DNA of 64,000 nt from Muribaculaceae bacterium Isolate-037 (Harlan) (lineage in GTDB: Bacteria > Bacteroidota > Bacteroidia > Bacteroidales > Muribaculaceae): NCBI GenBank assembly GCA_003762615.1, contig RIAZ01000017.1, forward strand, positions 1 through 64,000, in the 5' to 3' direction. The notes under the pieces are model-generated. The model had not been told where the DNA came from. It ran no database searches and saw nothing but the letters and a program-made list of their open reading frames with translations. Shown in pieces: positions 50,938 to 58,177 of the stretch (position 1 is the first letter of the stretch; each line of letters opens with the position of its first letter). The translations under genes and the position numbers were made by a program.

Positions 50938-51689
50938 TGGTACTTCGTGTTTTAGGTTCAAGCAGCAGCGGCAACGCCTACATTTTGGAGAATGTGGGCG
51001 AAGCCCTGCTCATTGAAGCCGGGGTAAACTTCAAGAAGGTAGTAGCCGCGTTGGAAGGCAATATTTCCAAAGTGGTAGGCTGTCTTATAACCCACGAACA
51101 CGGCGACCACGCCGGACGGATTAACGAAGTATTGAACGCCGTTATTCCCGTCTACGCTACCCAAGGCACAATAGACAACGCCAAGGTAAAAAGCGAGTGG
51201 AAGCCGCGCACGTTGGAGCGAGAAGGCAACGGCTACAAGGTTCAGCAGATAGGAGGCTTTAAGGTTATACCGTTCGCCACGAAGCACGACTGCGCCGAAC
51301 CCGTGGGCTTCTACATTTGGCACCCGGAAACGGGCGGCATTTTGTTCGCTACCGATACCTACTACCTACCTAACACCTTCAAAGGCTTAAACAACGTCCT
51401 TATAGAATGCAACTACGACCCGGAAATATTAGACCGCAACGTAGAGGAAGGCCGACTAATTCCGACCCTTCGGGAAAGAGTGAGGGAAAGCCACCTAAGT
51501 ATAGACACCTGTATAGACGCACTTAAAGCCAACGACCTGAAGGCGGTAAATAACATCGTCCTAATACACCTTTCGGCGGGTAACGGCGACCCCGTAGCCT
51601 TCAAAGATAGAGTTTACAGGGCGACCGGGAAGCGGGTACACATAGCAGCCCCCGGACTTAGTATTAACTTCAATAAAACGCCCTTCTAA
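50937..51689 (+). CDS. MBL-fold nuclease/hydrolase
   Basis: A 250-residue metallo-beta-lactamase-fold protein: VLGSSSSGNAYILENVGEAL, the metal motif THEHGDHAG (HxHxDH), and LIECNYD further on. YycJ-like MBL proteins next to RecT in phages probably act as the exonuclease that makes single-stranded DNA for annealing. All metal ligands are seen. Confidence 0.82.
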   Translation: MVLRVLGSSSSGNAYILENVGEALLIEAGVNFKKVVAALEGNISKVVGCLITHEHGDHAGRINEVLNAVIPVYATQGTIDNAKVKSEWKPRTLEREGNGYKVQQIGGFKVIPFATKHDCAEPVGFYIWHPETGGILFATDTYYLPNTFKGLNNVLIECNYDPEILDRNVEEGRLIPTLRERVRESHLSIDTCIDALKANDLKAVNNIVLIHLSAGNGDPVAFKDRVYRATGKRVHIAAPGLSINFNKTPF

Positions 51690-51691
51690 CT

Positions 51692-51895
51692 ATGATTAAA
51701 GGCTTTAATTCCGAAACCGCGCCCTTAACCGAGTACGAAGAAAACGTATTACTTCCGCTCGTCCTTCGTGGGTTGAAAACCAAGATAGGAAAGGAAAACG
51801 CAGTAACAAACCGTACAATCGTGCAGCGGCTTAACATAGCCGGATATACGGTAACAGAACCCCGGATAAGGAAACTATTAACCATATCCGAATGA
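51692..51895 (+). CDS. Small hypothetical phage protein
   Basis: A 67-residue protein (TEYEENVLLPLVLRGLKTKI; TNRTIVQRLNIAGYTVTEPR) with a winged-helix-like pattern. Starts 2 bases after the MBL gene and overlaps the next by 4. Possible DNA-binding protein. Confidence 0.6.
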   Translation: MIKGFNSETAPLTEYEENVLLPLVLRGLKTKIGKENAVTNRTIVQRLNIAGYTVTEPRIRKLLTISE

Positions 51896-52095
51896 CCGAC
51901 CTACTACCGGGCCTTATAGCCACGTCCGGCGGCTACTTCTTAGCGACTTCGGAAGCGGAGTTATTGGACTACGAACAAAGCCTTATAGGACGCGAGGACG
52001 CTATAAAACAAGTTCGGTTAGCCATAGCCCGGCAACGGCGGATCCTTTACAACGACGCTAACCGACCCGAAGAAAACAAACCCGAAATATTTTAA
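51892..52095 (+). CDS. Small hypothetical phage protein
   Basis: A 67-residue helical protein (ATSEAELLDYEQSLIGREDA; KQVRLAIARQRRILYND). No family recognised. ATGA overlap with the gene upstream points to one transcript; together the two may be one split function, since the upstream protein looks like a winged helix and this one like a helical adaptor. Confidence 0.55.
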   Translation: MTDLLPGLIATSGGYFLATSEAELLDYEQSLIGREDAIKQVRLAIARQRRILYNDANRPEENKPEIF

Positions 52096-52119
52096 TAACC
52101 CATTAACAAACAACCCCAA

Positions 52120-52689
52120 ATGAAGAAAATAGCACTTTTCCGAAAGTACGGCGAATCCGCCGAGTTCGTAGCCCGCTTCGACAGCGTAGAAGAAGCAAGC
52201 GACCAAGTGAAGGACATCATCAACGAAGACGAAGACGCTAACGTATTCGACTTCTACACCGAGGAACAGGAGTACACCGACATCCGCGAACGCGTGAAGA
52301 CATACGCCGACGCTTGCGAAGTCTTAGGCATAGCCGAAATGGACGAAAAGGCTTTTAAGGCCTGCGGCTTCCGTCCCGACGAGATAGCTCGCCGTAAGTT
52401 GGAAACCATAACCGAAGCCCTTAACGAAGGTTGGCGGCCGGATTGGAACAATACCAACGAATACAAGTATTTCCCCTGGTTCCGTATTCTTCCCGGCAAG
52501 GGTAAGGACGCAGAGGGTAAACCCGTCGGCGCGACTGCCGGGCTTGCGAACGCGTCTACGGACATCGCGGCTACGCATACGAGTGCGTACCTCGGCTCCC
52601 GGCTTTGCTTCCACGACAGCGACATCGCCGCCTACGCGGGCGACACGTTCCGCGACCTTTACGCCCAAATCTTAGTAGAAAAATTCTAA
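52120..52689 (+). CDS. Hypothetical phage protein
   Basis: A 189-residue protein: N-terminal helical half (EEASDQVKDIINEDEDANVF), central pattern EALNEGWRPDWNNTNEYKYF, and PWFRI. This middle pattern is one I recall from Bacteroidetes phages, without a known function. No signal or membrane segment. Between the recombination module and the HU gene. Confidence 0.65.
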   Translation: MKKIALFRKYGESAEFVARFDSVEEASDQVKDIINEDEDANVFDFYTEEQEYTDIRERVKTYADACEVLGIAEMDEKAFKACGFRPDEIARRKLETITEALNEGWRPDWNNTNEYKYFPWFRILPGKGKDAEGKPVGATAGLANASTDIAATHTSAYLGSRLCFHDSDIAAYAGDTFRDLYAQILVEKF

Positions 52690-52702
52690 CCCCATACCCG
52701 AA

Positions 52703-52993
52703 ATGACAAAGAAAGAATTAGCCGCCAAAGTTGCGGCAGCTTGCAGCGGAACGGAAGCCCACGGCACACCCGCCGCCGTGGTGGAAGAAGTAATTACAGC
52801 CACCCTCGGCGTAATTAAGGACGTGGTTTATTGTGGCGGAGAAGTAACCCTCCGGGGCTTCGGCACCTTCGGACACAAGAACCGAAAAGCCAAGACCGCC
52901 CGAAATATCAGCACAGGCGAACCCGTCCACGTCCCGGCGCGGAAAGTGGTAAGTTTCAAACCCGCCGCAGACTTCAACGTAGCACAGGACTAA
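52703..52993 (+). CDS. HU-family DNA-binding protein
   Basis: A 96-residue HU/IHF-like protein: TKKELAAKVAAACSGTEAHG, VTLRGFGTFGHKNRKAKTAR, NISTGEPVHVPARKVVSFKP. The beta-arm region (GFGTF...R...R) is intact, so it should bend DNA. In the phage it may help the origin, recombination or packaging. Confidence 0.93.
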   Translation: MTKKELAAKVAAACSGTEAHGTPAAVVEEVITATLGVIKDVVYCGGEVTLRGFGTFGHKNRKAKTARNISTGEPVHVPARKVVSFKPAADFNVAQD

Positions 52994-52996
52994 GTT

Positions 52997-53863
52997 ATGG
53001 AAGCACAGGAAAGAACCGAAACCCGGAAGGACGAAATACGCTACCGCACCGACGACCAACGCCGGATGGTTGGCAAGTTCCTCGCTTCCCGCGTCGTCAA
53101 GACGTGGAAGGAAGATTTTGCCGACCAAGATACCGGGGAAATAATAACGGTGGAGCGTAACGACATCCTTTTTGAGAAGGGCAAGTACATAGACGAAGAC
53201 ACCGCGATAAGTATCGCCTTCCACATTCAATGCGGCGATATTGCCGACGTGGAAGTAAGTAACCAACGCCGATTAGCCCAACCCTCAAAGGACTACGTTT
53301 TACGCCCCTACAAGGCTACCGCCGTGGTAGGAAATAAGCGTAAGAGTTTCATCTTACAGGCGCAGAGCGCGACCGCCGCTATTGAAGTAGTTACGGACTA
53401 CATAGAACTTAACTTTACTTCCGCCTTTTCGGTGGATAGCGTCAAGTTAATGCCCGGCTGCATAATTCTAAACGACCGCTTCCGCCGCGCCGTTGAGGAA
53501 GTGGAAGGCGGCAACGAAGCCGGAGAAGAAACCCCGGACGGAGAGGAAGCCCGCGAAGATACGAAGTATTACCGCATAGAAGCCGACATAACCGCAGTTC
53601 CGACCGAAGGCGACGAAGAAGAACCGCGCCCAAGTAGTTACGACTTCATTGTTAAGACACGCGACATCGACACCGCGAAGGCAGTAATTACAGCATGGAT
53701 TAACACCACTATGAAGAAGCGGGCGGAAGAAGAAGGACGGGAAGCCCGAACCTTTGAAATTTCGCTTACTTCGGCTTCGCCCTTCAACTTGAACGCGATT
53801 ATTCCTTACGCCTTCTGCGTCGCCTATAAGGAGGTGGAGAAGATAACAACAACGACCGACTAA
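52997..53863 (+). CDS. Hypothetical phage protein with two similar halves
   Basis: A 288-residue acidic protein. Two segments look alike: KSFILQAQSATAAIEVVTDY (about 115-135) and YDFIVKTRDIDTAKAVITAW (about 215-235), each a strand-turn-helix. This suggests a duplicated small domain. Function unknown. Ends shortly before a hairpin terminator at 53870. Confidence 0.6.
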   Translation: MEAQERTETRKDEIRYRTDDQRRMVGKFLASRVVKTWKEDFADQDTGEIITVERNDILFEKGKYIDEDTAISIAFHIQCGDIADVEVSNQRRLAQPSKDYVLRPYKATAVVGNKRKSFILQAQSATAAIEVVTDYIELNFTSAFSVDSVKLMPGCIILNDRFRRAVEEVEGGNEAGEETPDGEEAREDTKYYRIEADITAVPTEGDEEEPRPSSYDFIVKTRDIDTAKAVITAWINTTMKKRAEEEGREARTFEISLTSASPFNLNAIIPYAFCVAYKEVEKITTTTD

Positions 53864-53869
53864 TAAACC

Positions 53870-53903
53870 GGGGCGCGTTAGCCATACCCGGAGAACGCGC
53901 CCC
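53870..53903 (+). terminator. Hairpin terminator after the early phage operon
   Basis: GGGGCGCGTT (53870-53879) pairs with AACGCGCCCC (53894-53903), a 10-bp stem, followed by ATTAAAA. The T-run is poor, so it may be a partial terminator or RNA-stabilising stem. Confidence 0.55.
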
Positions 53904-53918
53904 ATTAAAACAACCACT

Positions 53919-54704
53919 ATGAGCCAAGACAGCATAATTATATACCGTGACATACGCGACACGTTGCTCACTTTGCCCCCGGAACTTTGTAAAGAAGTAA
54001 TGCGGTTGCTATTCGCCTACGCCTTCGACGACCAAGAACCCGACGAAGACGCTGACCCGATAGCGAAAGGGTTCTTTTTGGCGTTTAAGTCCCGGTTTGA
54101 TATGAATGCGGCAAGATTGGAACGTAACCAAGCAAACGGAAGGAAAGGCGGGGCTCCAAAAGGAAACCAAAACGCACGAAAAAAAACAACCGAAAACGGA
54201 AAAGAAACAACCCAAAACAACCCAAAACAACCCAAAACAACCGAAGCCGAAGGAATAACAACCGAAGAAGTTTCAACCGTCGAAGAAAACAACCCAAAAC
54301 AAAGCATATCTATATCTATATTAACTTCTACTAACGTAGAAGATAAAGAAAAAATAGAAAAAGAAAAAACAACCGAAAAAAAGAAAAAAGAAAAAATAGC
54401 CTTCGCGTCGAGCGTACAACTGACACAGGAAGAATATAACGCCTTTGTCGAGCAATACGGAGAAGACACAACCCGCGAATTAATCCAAATTCTTAACGAC
54501 TACAAAGAAGCCAACGGGAAACGCTATAAAAGCGATGCCGCCGCCATTCGTTCATGGGTAGTCGATAGATATTTACAAAAACAAAAACCAAGCAGTTATG
54601 GACAACCAACAATCTCAAGACCCCAAACAGGAACGCGCCCAGTTTCTACAACGGTGGAAAATGCACCTGAGCAAACTCCGCGACGCTTCAAAGGGACGCT
54701 TTAA
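53919..54704 (+). CDS. DUF6291-type replication initiator
   Basis: A 261-residue protein: N-terminal DUF6291-like domain (SIIIYRDIRDTLLTLPPELC; EVMRLLFAYAFDDQEPDEDA, ARLERNQANGRKGGAPKGNQ), a low-complexity middle (about 90-165) and a C-terminal helical domain (EEYNAFVEQYGEDTTRELIQ, YKSDAAAIRSWVVDRYLQKQ). This build is typical for phage initiators placed before a DnaC-like loader. The low-complexity middle is encoded by DNA repeats and AT-rich DNA that look like an origin (54204-54400). Its last 107 bases overlap the loader gene. Confidence 0.7.
   Translation: MSQDSIIIYRDIRDTLLTLPPELCKEVMRLLFAYAFDDQEPDEDADPIAKGFFLAFKSRFDMNAARLERNQANGRKGGAPKGNQNARKKTTENGKETTQNNPKQPKTTEAEGITTEEVSTVEENNPKQSISISILTSTNVEDKEKIEKEKTTEKKKKEKIAFASSVQLTQEEYNAFVEQYGEDTTRELIQILNDYKEANGKRYKSDAAAIRSWVVDRYLQKQKPSSYGQPTISRPQTGTRPVSTTVENAPEQTPRRFKGTL
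54204..54400 (+). other. Candidate phage replication origin inside the initiator gene
   Basis: Three perfect 10-bp tandem units CCCAAAACAA (54211-54240), flanked by further CAACC elements (54188, 54259, 54288, 54367), are followed by a very AT-rich stretch (about 54303-54400). Iterons plus an AT-rich unwinding region inside the initiator gene is the arrangement of the lambda origin within gene O. Confidence 0.5.
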
Positions 54705-55308
54705 GGTGGATAGGTATATAGACCTAATACCCGAAATGCTTACCGATTGTTATCGCTTCCAAGTGGAGCGGCGCGGGCATACCTTCAACGAGGACACAGC
54801 CACCGCCGAACACATACGAAAGGCCGCAGAGTGGCTCGTCGGCAAAAGCGAAAAGCCCGGTTTGTTCCTTTTTGGGAAACCGGGGAACGGAAAAACGACC
54901 TTAGCGGACGCGATAAAGCAGCTAATAGACACGCTTTATTATTCCAACTATTCCAACGAAAGGAAGCAAGTACGAAAAATTCCCGCATCCCGATTGGTGG
55001 ATTTAGCAAGGGATGAAAGGAACGAACTATTAGCAGACCTTAAAGGGACCGAACTGCTATTTATCGACGACGTAGGAACGGAAGCTACAAGCGTAAAGGT
55101 TTGGGGTAACGAAGTAAGCCCAATGGTAGAACTTCTTTACCAACGCTACGACCGCCAACTCTTTACCGTGATAACGTCAAATCTTGAAAGTGAAGACGAC
55201 ATAGTAAACAGGTACGGCGACCGCATAAATGACCGCTTCGCCGAAATGTTTGATTATTTACCATTTGACAACCAAAGTTATAGGCATAGGCTAACGCCGT
55301 TAAAGTAG
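54598..55308 (+). CDS. DnaC-like helicase loader ATPase
   Basis: A 236-residue AAA+ ATPase: Walker A LFGKPGNGKTTLADAIK near residue 92, Walker B LLFIDDVGTEA near residue 152, sensor I TSNLESED and the arginine-finger region YGDRINDRFAEMF. It loads the replicative helicase at the phage origin. The gene overlaps the initiator by 107 bases. Confidence 0.88.
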   Translation: MDNQQSQDPKQERAQFLQRWKMHLSKLRDASKGRFKVDRYIDLIPEMLTDCYRFQVERRGHTFNEDTATAEHIRKAAEWLVGKSEKPGLFLFGKPGNGKTTLADAIKQLIDTLYYSNYSNERKQVRKIPASRLVDLARDERNELLADLKGTELLFIDDVGTEATSVKVWGNEVSPMVELLYQRYDRQLFTVITSNLESEDDIVNRYGDRINDRFAEMFDYLPFDNQSYRHRLTPLK

Positions 55309-55415
55309 GCCAGAGCCACGGAAACGCCCCAATTTTCGCGCTACGCCCTTCGGGTGGGTAGTTGAAGGGCTGACGACAATAAAACGCCATAGAAGCAAAA
55401 TAAGCCCCAAATCGC

Positions 55416-56024
55416 ATGAAGCAAACTAAAATTTACATAAGCGGCCAAATTTCGGGATTAACCCCGGAAGAATACACCGCGAATTTTACCGCAGCCGCCA
55501 CGCGCCTAACGGCACAGGGCTACGCCGTGATTAACCCCCTTAACAACGGCGTGGATCCGTCCGAACCGTGGAGAGAGCAAATGAAAGCGGATATTCGCTT
55601 ATTGCTTGACTGCGACGCGATTTATATGCTTGCAAATTGGGAGTTAAGCAACGGGGCGACATTAGAACGGGAGATAGCCAAAGGTTTAGGTTTAACGGTG
55701 GAATACGAACGTAGACCGTTGCACCGGGATATTAAACGCGCCATACTTGTAGCGATGGCTGTTCCCTTCAAGTACATAGTAAACGACAGCCGGGGGCGTT
55801 GGTACGTCTACGCCCGAATGATATACGCCCACCATTGCAAGAAGCGCGGCGTTTCGACACAGGACATCGCCGAGGAAACGAAACACGACACTTCGACAAT
55901 TCACTACTACCTCCGTCGATACGATAACGAATACAAGTATAACCGAGAGTTCCGCGCCGCCGCTGAAAAAGTGGCTACGCTATTGAGTAATAAATTAACT
56001 ACGCCTTTGGACGTATCAATATAA
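55416..56024 (+). CDS. DUF4406 domain fused to DnaA-C-terminal-like domain
   Basis: A 202-residue two-domain protein. Residues 1-95 are DUF4406 (KIYISGQISGLTPEEYTANF; DAIYMLANWELSNGATLERE), a nucleoside-deoxyribosyltransferase-like fold. Residues about 110-195 resemble DnaA domain IV (YVYARMIYAHHCKKRGVSTQ, DIAEETKHDTSTIHYYLRRY), with HDTSTIHYY in place of the DnaA DHSTV recognition motif. DUF4406 alone is common in phages; the fused DNA-binding tail is notable. The 107-base gap before it has only a GCCCTTC/GAAGGGC hairpin. Confidence 0.7.
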   Translation: MKQTKIYISGQISGLTPEEYTANFTAAATRLTAQGYAVINPLNNGVDPSEPWREQMKADIRLLLDCDAIYMLANWELSNGATLEREIAKGLGLTVEYERRPLHRDIKRAILVAMAVPFKYIVNDSRGRWYVYARMIYAHHCKKRGVSTQDIAEETKHDTSTIHYYLRRYDNEYKYNREFRAAAEKVATLLSNKLTTPLDVSI

Positions 56025-56030
56025 GACGAA

Positions 56031-56744
56031 ATGAGCAACAACGGAATAAACGTACTTTCCCTTTTTGACGGGATGAGCTGCGGGCAAATAGCGTTAAGGG
56101 AAGCCGGGATTAAGGTAAACAAATACTTTGCTTCCGAAATTGACAAATTCGCCATACAGCAGACACAGCACAATTTCCCGGACACGGTGCAGCTCGGCAG
56201 TGTTACAGGAGTACGCGCCGCCGCCCTTCGGGAAAAGGAGAAGGCAGAACCACAGCCCGAAAGAAAGTACGGCTTCGACGAGTTTATAGGCGAGTGCTAC
56301 GAACCCGTCCGCCTCGCCGGAACGAAGAAGCCCCGCTTTACCTACGACGAATTGGTAGCGAGAGCCAACGCCACCAAGGAGAAGACGAAGCCCCGGCACA
56401 TAGAAAGCCACATACAAAGGAACTGCTTCTATTGGTTTGGGCTACAATACCCGCACCTTCGCCCGGTATTCTTTGCAGTTCCTAACGGCGGCGGACGCAA
56501 TAAACGGGAAGCCGGGATATTGAAGGCGGAAGGCGTTACCGCCGGAGTTGCAGACGCTATCCTCTTGAAGCCTTCGGGCGGCTACGCTTCCCTTTGCGTG
56601 GAGTTCAAGACCGAGGAAGGCACACAACGACGGACGCAGAAGGAATGGCAGAAAGCCGCCGAAGCCAACGGCAACAAGTACGTTATAGTCCGCAGCTTCG
56701 ACGACTTCAAACGCGAAATAACGGAGTATTTGGGCGCAGTATAG
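56031..56744 (+). CDS. Chimera: C5-methyltransferase N-terminus fused to VRR-NUC nuclease
   Basis: A 237-residue protein. Residues 4-60 are the start of a C5-cytosine methyltransferase (VLSLFDGMSCGQIALREAG, motif I; YFASEIDKFAI, motif II), but the catalytic PCQ motif and everything after it are missing. After a linker (about 62-125) comes a full VRR-NUC domain (ESHIQRNCFYWFGLQYPH, PVFFAVPNGGGRNKREAG, GVADAILLKPSGG, LCVEFKTEEG, TQKEWQKAAEANG). The nuclease half should be active; the methyltransferase half cannot methylate but keeps the SAM-binding motif. Confidence 0.8.
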   Translation: MSNNGINVLSLFDGMSCGQIALREAGIKVNKYFASEIDKFAIQQTQHNFPDTVQLGSVTGVRAAALREKEKAEPQPERKYGFDEFIGECYEPVRLAGTKKPRFTYDELVARANATKEKTKPRHIESHIQRNCFYWFGLQYPHLRPVFFAVPNGGGRNKREAGILKAEGVTAGVADAILLKPSGGYASLCVEFKTEEGTQRRTQKEWQKAAEANGNKYVIVRSFDDFKREITEYLGAV

Positions 56745-56775
56745 CCGCCTACTTGAAGTTTTAGCGAAGTGTTTT

Positions 56776-56819
56776 AGGGTTTGTCGTATCAATTTAATAC
56801 GGCAAACCCTTTAACTTTG
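56776..56819 (+). promoter_or_regulatory. Late-operon control site: 35-nt palindrome with the 17-nt core (copy 2)
   Basis: AGGGTTTG (56776) and CAAACCCT (56803-56810) enclose the 17-nt core CGTAT-CAATTTA-ATACG (56785-56801), giving a 14-bp stem with one wobble pair. TAACTTTG (56812-56819) is a -7 box immediately downstream, and TTTG at 56780-56783 a possible -33 box. The site is therefore either an operator over the promoter or a terminator for the genes before it. Confidence 0.55.
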
Positions 56820-56841
56820 CGGCATAATAAACCGCCCGCGT

Positions 56842-57147
56842 ATGACACCCAAACAAGCAATAGAAAAAGCCGCCGCCTTCATTAAGCGGATAGCCTACGA
56901 CAAGAAACTCCATTACGCCGCCGGGCTTCTTATTGCCGGAGTTCTTACCAACTTTATACCCGTGCTTTTCGCCGTGGGTATAGCCATATTGGTAGGAGTG
57001 GCAAAGGAAGTTTACGACCGCGTAACCAAGAAAGGAACGCCGGAACTTGCCGACTTCCTATGGACGACCGCCGGGGCTTTAACGTGGCTTCTTCTTTACT
57101 TCGTGGTTGAAGGCATTGTTTGGGTGTGGATAACGTGGCTAACATAG
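56842..57147 (+). CDS. Phage membrane protein, holin-like
   Basis: A 101-residue protein with a helical start, two or three membrane segments (HYAAGLLIAGVLTNFIPVLF; AVGIAILVGVAKEVYDRV; ADFLWTTAGALTWLLLYFV) and the KEVYD/D-T-G pattern of small YfiM/DUF2279-like membrane proteins. Position at the head of a new transcription unit suggests a lysis or DNA-entry membrane role; holin is only one option. Confidence 0.55.
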   Translation: MTPKQAIEKAAAFIKRIAYDKKLHYAAGLLIAGVLTNFIPVLFAVGIAILVGVAKEVYDRVTKKGTPELADFLWTTAGALTWLLLYFVVEGIVWVWITWLT

Positions 57148-57199
57148 GCTTCTACGAAATTCCATATAGCTGAAAGCAACGGCGACACTGCCGAAGCGG

Positions 57200-57230
57200 A
57201 AGGGCGCGGCGACCGAAACCGCGCCCTTTT
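57200..57230 (+). terminator. Hairpin terminator after the membrane protein gene
   Basis: AAGGGCGCGG (57200-57209) pairs with CCGCGCCCTT (57219-57228), followed by TT. Ten perfect base pairs. Confidence 0.7.
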
Positions 57231-57249
57231 CCATAAACCGACACAGGAA

Positions 57250-58002
57250 ATGAGCAGACGAAAAAAGACCCAGGCCGACGAAGACGGCTTTAACTTCGAC
57301 ATAGGGGATATAGGTAACTTCGACCTTCCCGACGTAGATACTTCCCTCTTTGACGTTCTAAGCGACGACGAAGGGGAAGAAACACGCTACATAAAGCCGA
57401 AGGTTTACACCCGTAAACCGGACTTCGTTATGTACGACAACGCCGTAAAATTGGCGCGTGATATAGAGATGACCGAGGGGAGCCGCTACGACGTGATAGT
57501 TAACGGCTCGTTCATTTTCGGCGACTTCTTAGAAGCCTTCATAGTGAGGAATAACGCCAAGTGTAAGAAGTTGACAATTTCCACGCTGTCGATGAACCAA
57601 AACAACATAGACAGCCTACACAACCTTATAACCCACGGCTATATAGACGAATTGAACCTAATAATAAGCGCGTACTTCTACAACATGGAGATACGGGCTT
57701 TAATACCCTACATTTAACGCCATTTGGATATAGACAACCGTCTACAATTAGCCGTGGCGAACGTCCACACCAAAACGGCGCAGTTTGAAACATTAGGCGG
57801 GAAGAAGATAATAGCCCACGGCTCGGCGAACCTACGCAGTTCCGGCAGTATTGAGCAATTCACGATAGAGGAAAGCCCGGAACTTTACGACTTCTACGAC
57901 GAATTTTTTAGCCGGATATTGGAACGCTACCAAACCATACGGAAGCCCGTATGGGGTAAAGACGCATGGGCGGACTTGATACGGAAAAAGTTTAACGATT
58001 AA
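57250..58002 (+). pseudogene. PLD-like phage protein split by an in-frame stop
   Basis: Residues 1-155 (MSRRKKTQADEDGFNFDI start; DVIVNGSFIFGDFLEAFIVR; LIISAYFYNMEIRALIPYI) end in TAA at 57715-57717. The same frame goes straight on with RHLDIDNRLQLAVANVHTKT, QFETLGGKKIIAHGSANLRS, SGSIEQFTIEE to 58002. The second part has the HxK motif (HTKT) of phospholipase-D-like proteins followed by GSANLRSSG. One nonsense change explains the split; the intact protein would have about 250 residues. A TTG at 57724 could restart the second half. Confidence 0.65.
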
Positions 58003-58014
58003 CACCCCACGAAA

Positions 58015-58158
58015 ATGGCAGAAGATAACGGAAGCACAGGAAGCGGCGGCAACGGTTCCGCTATTCAGAGTTCTACGGTAGCGAGTATGCGCGGCGCGTC
58101 TATGGCGTATTGGGCTGACCCCTTCGGCGGCGGATACAGCGGCCCAGCACCCTTCTAA
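58015..58158 (+). CDS. 47-residue Gly/Ser-rich phage protein
   Basis: ATG at 58015 to TAA at 58156-58158: MAEDNGSTGSGGNGSAIQSS, then STVASMRGASMAYWADPFGG and GYSGPAPF. It is flanked by close neighbours on the same strand and uses the frame without gaps, so it is probably real. Disordered; function unknown. Confidence 0.5.
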   Translation: MAEDNGSTGSGGNGSAIQSSTVASMRGASMAYWADPFGGGYSGPAPF

Positions 58159-58177
58159 CCCTTAACCCCCGGAAACT

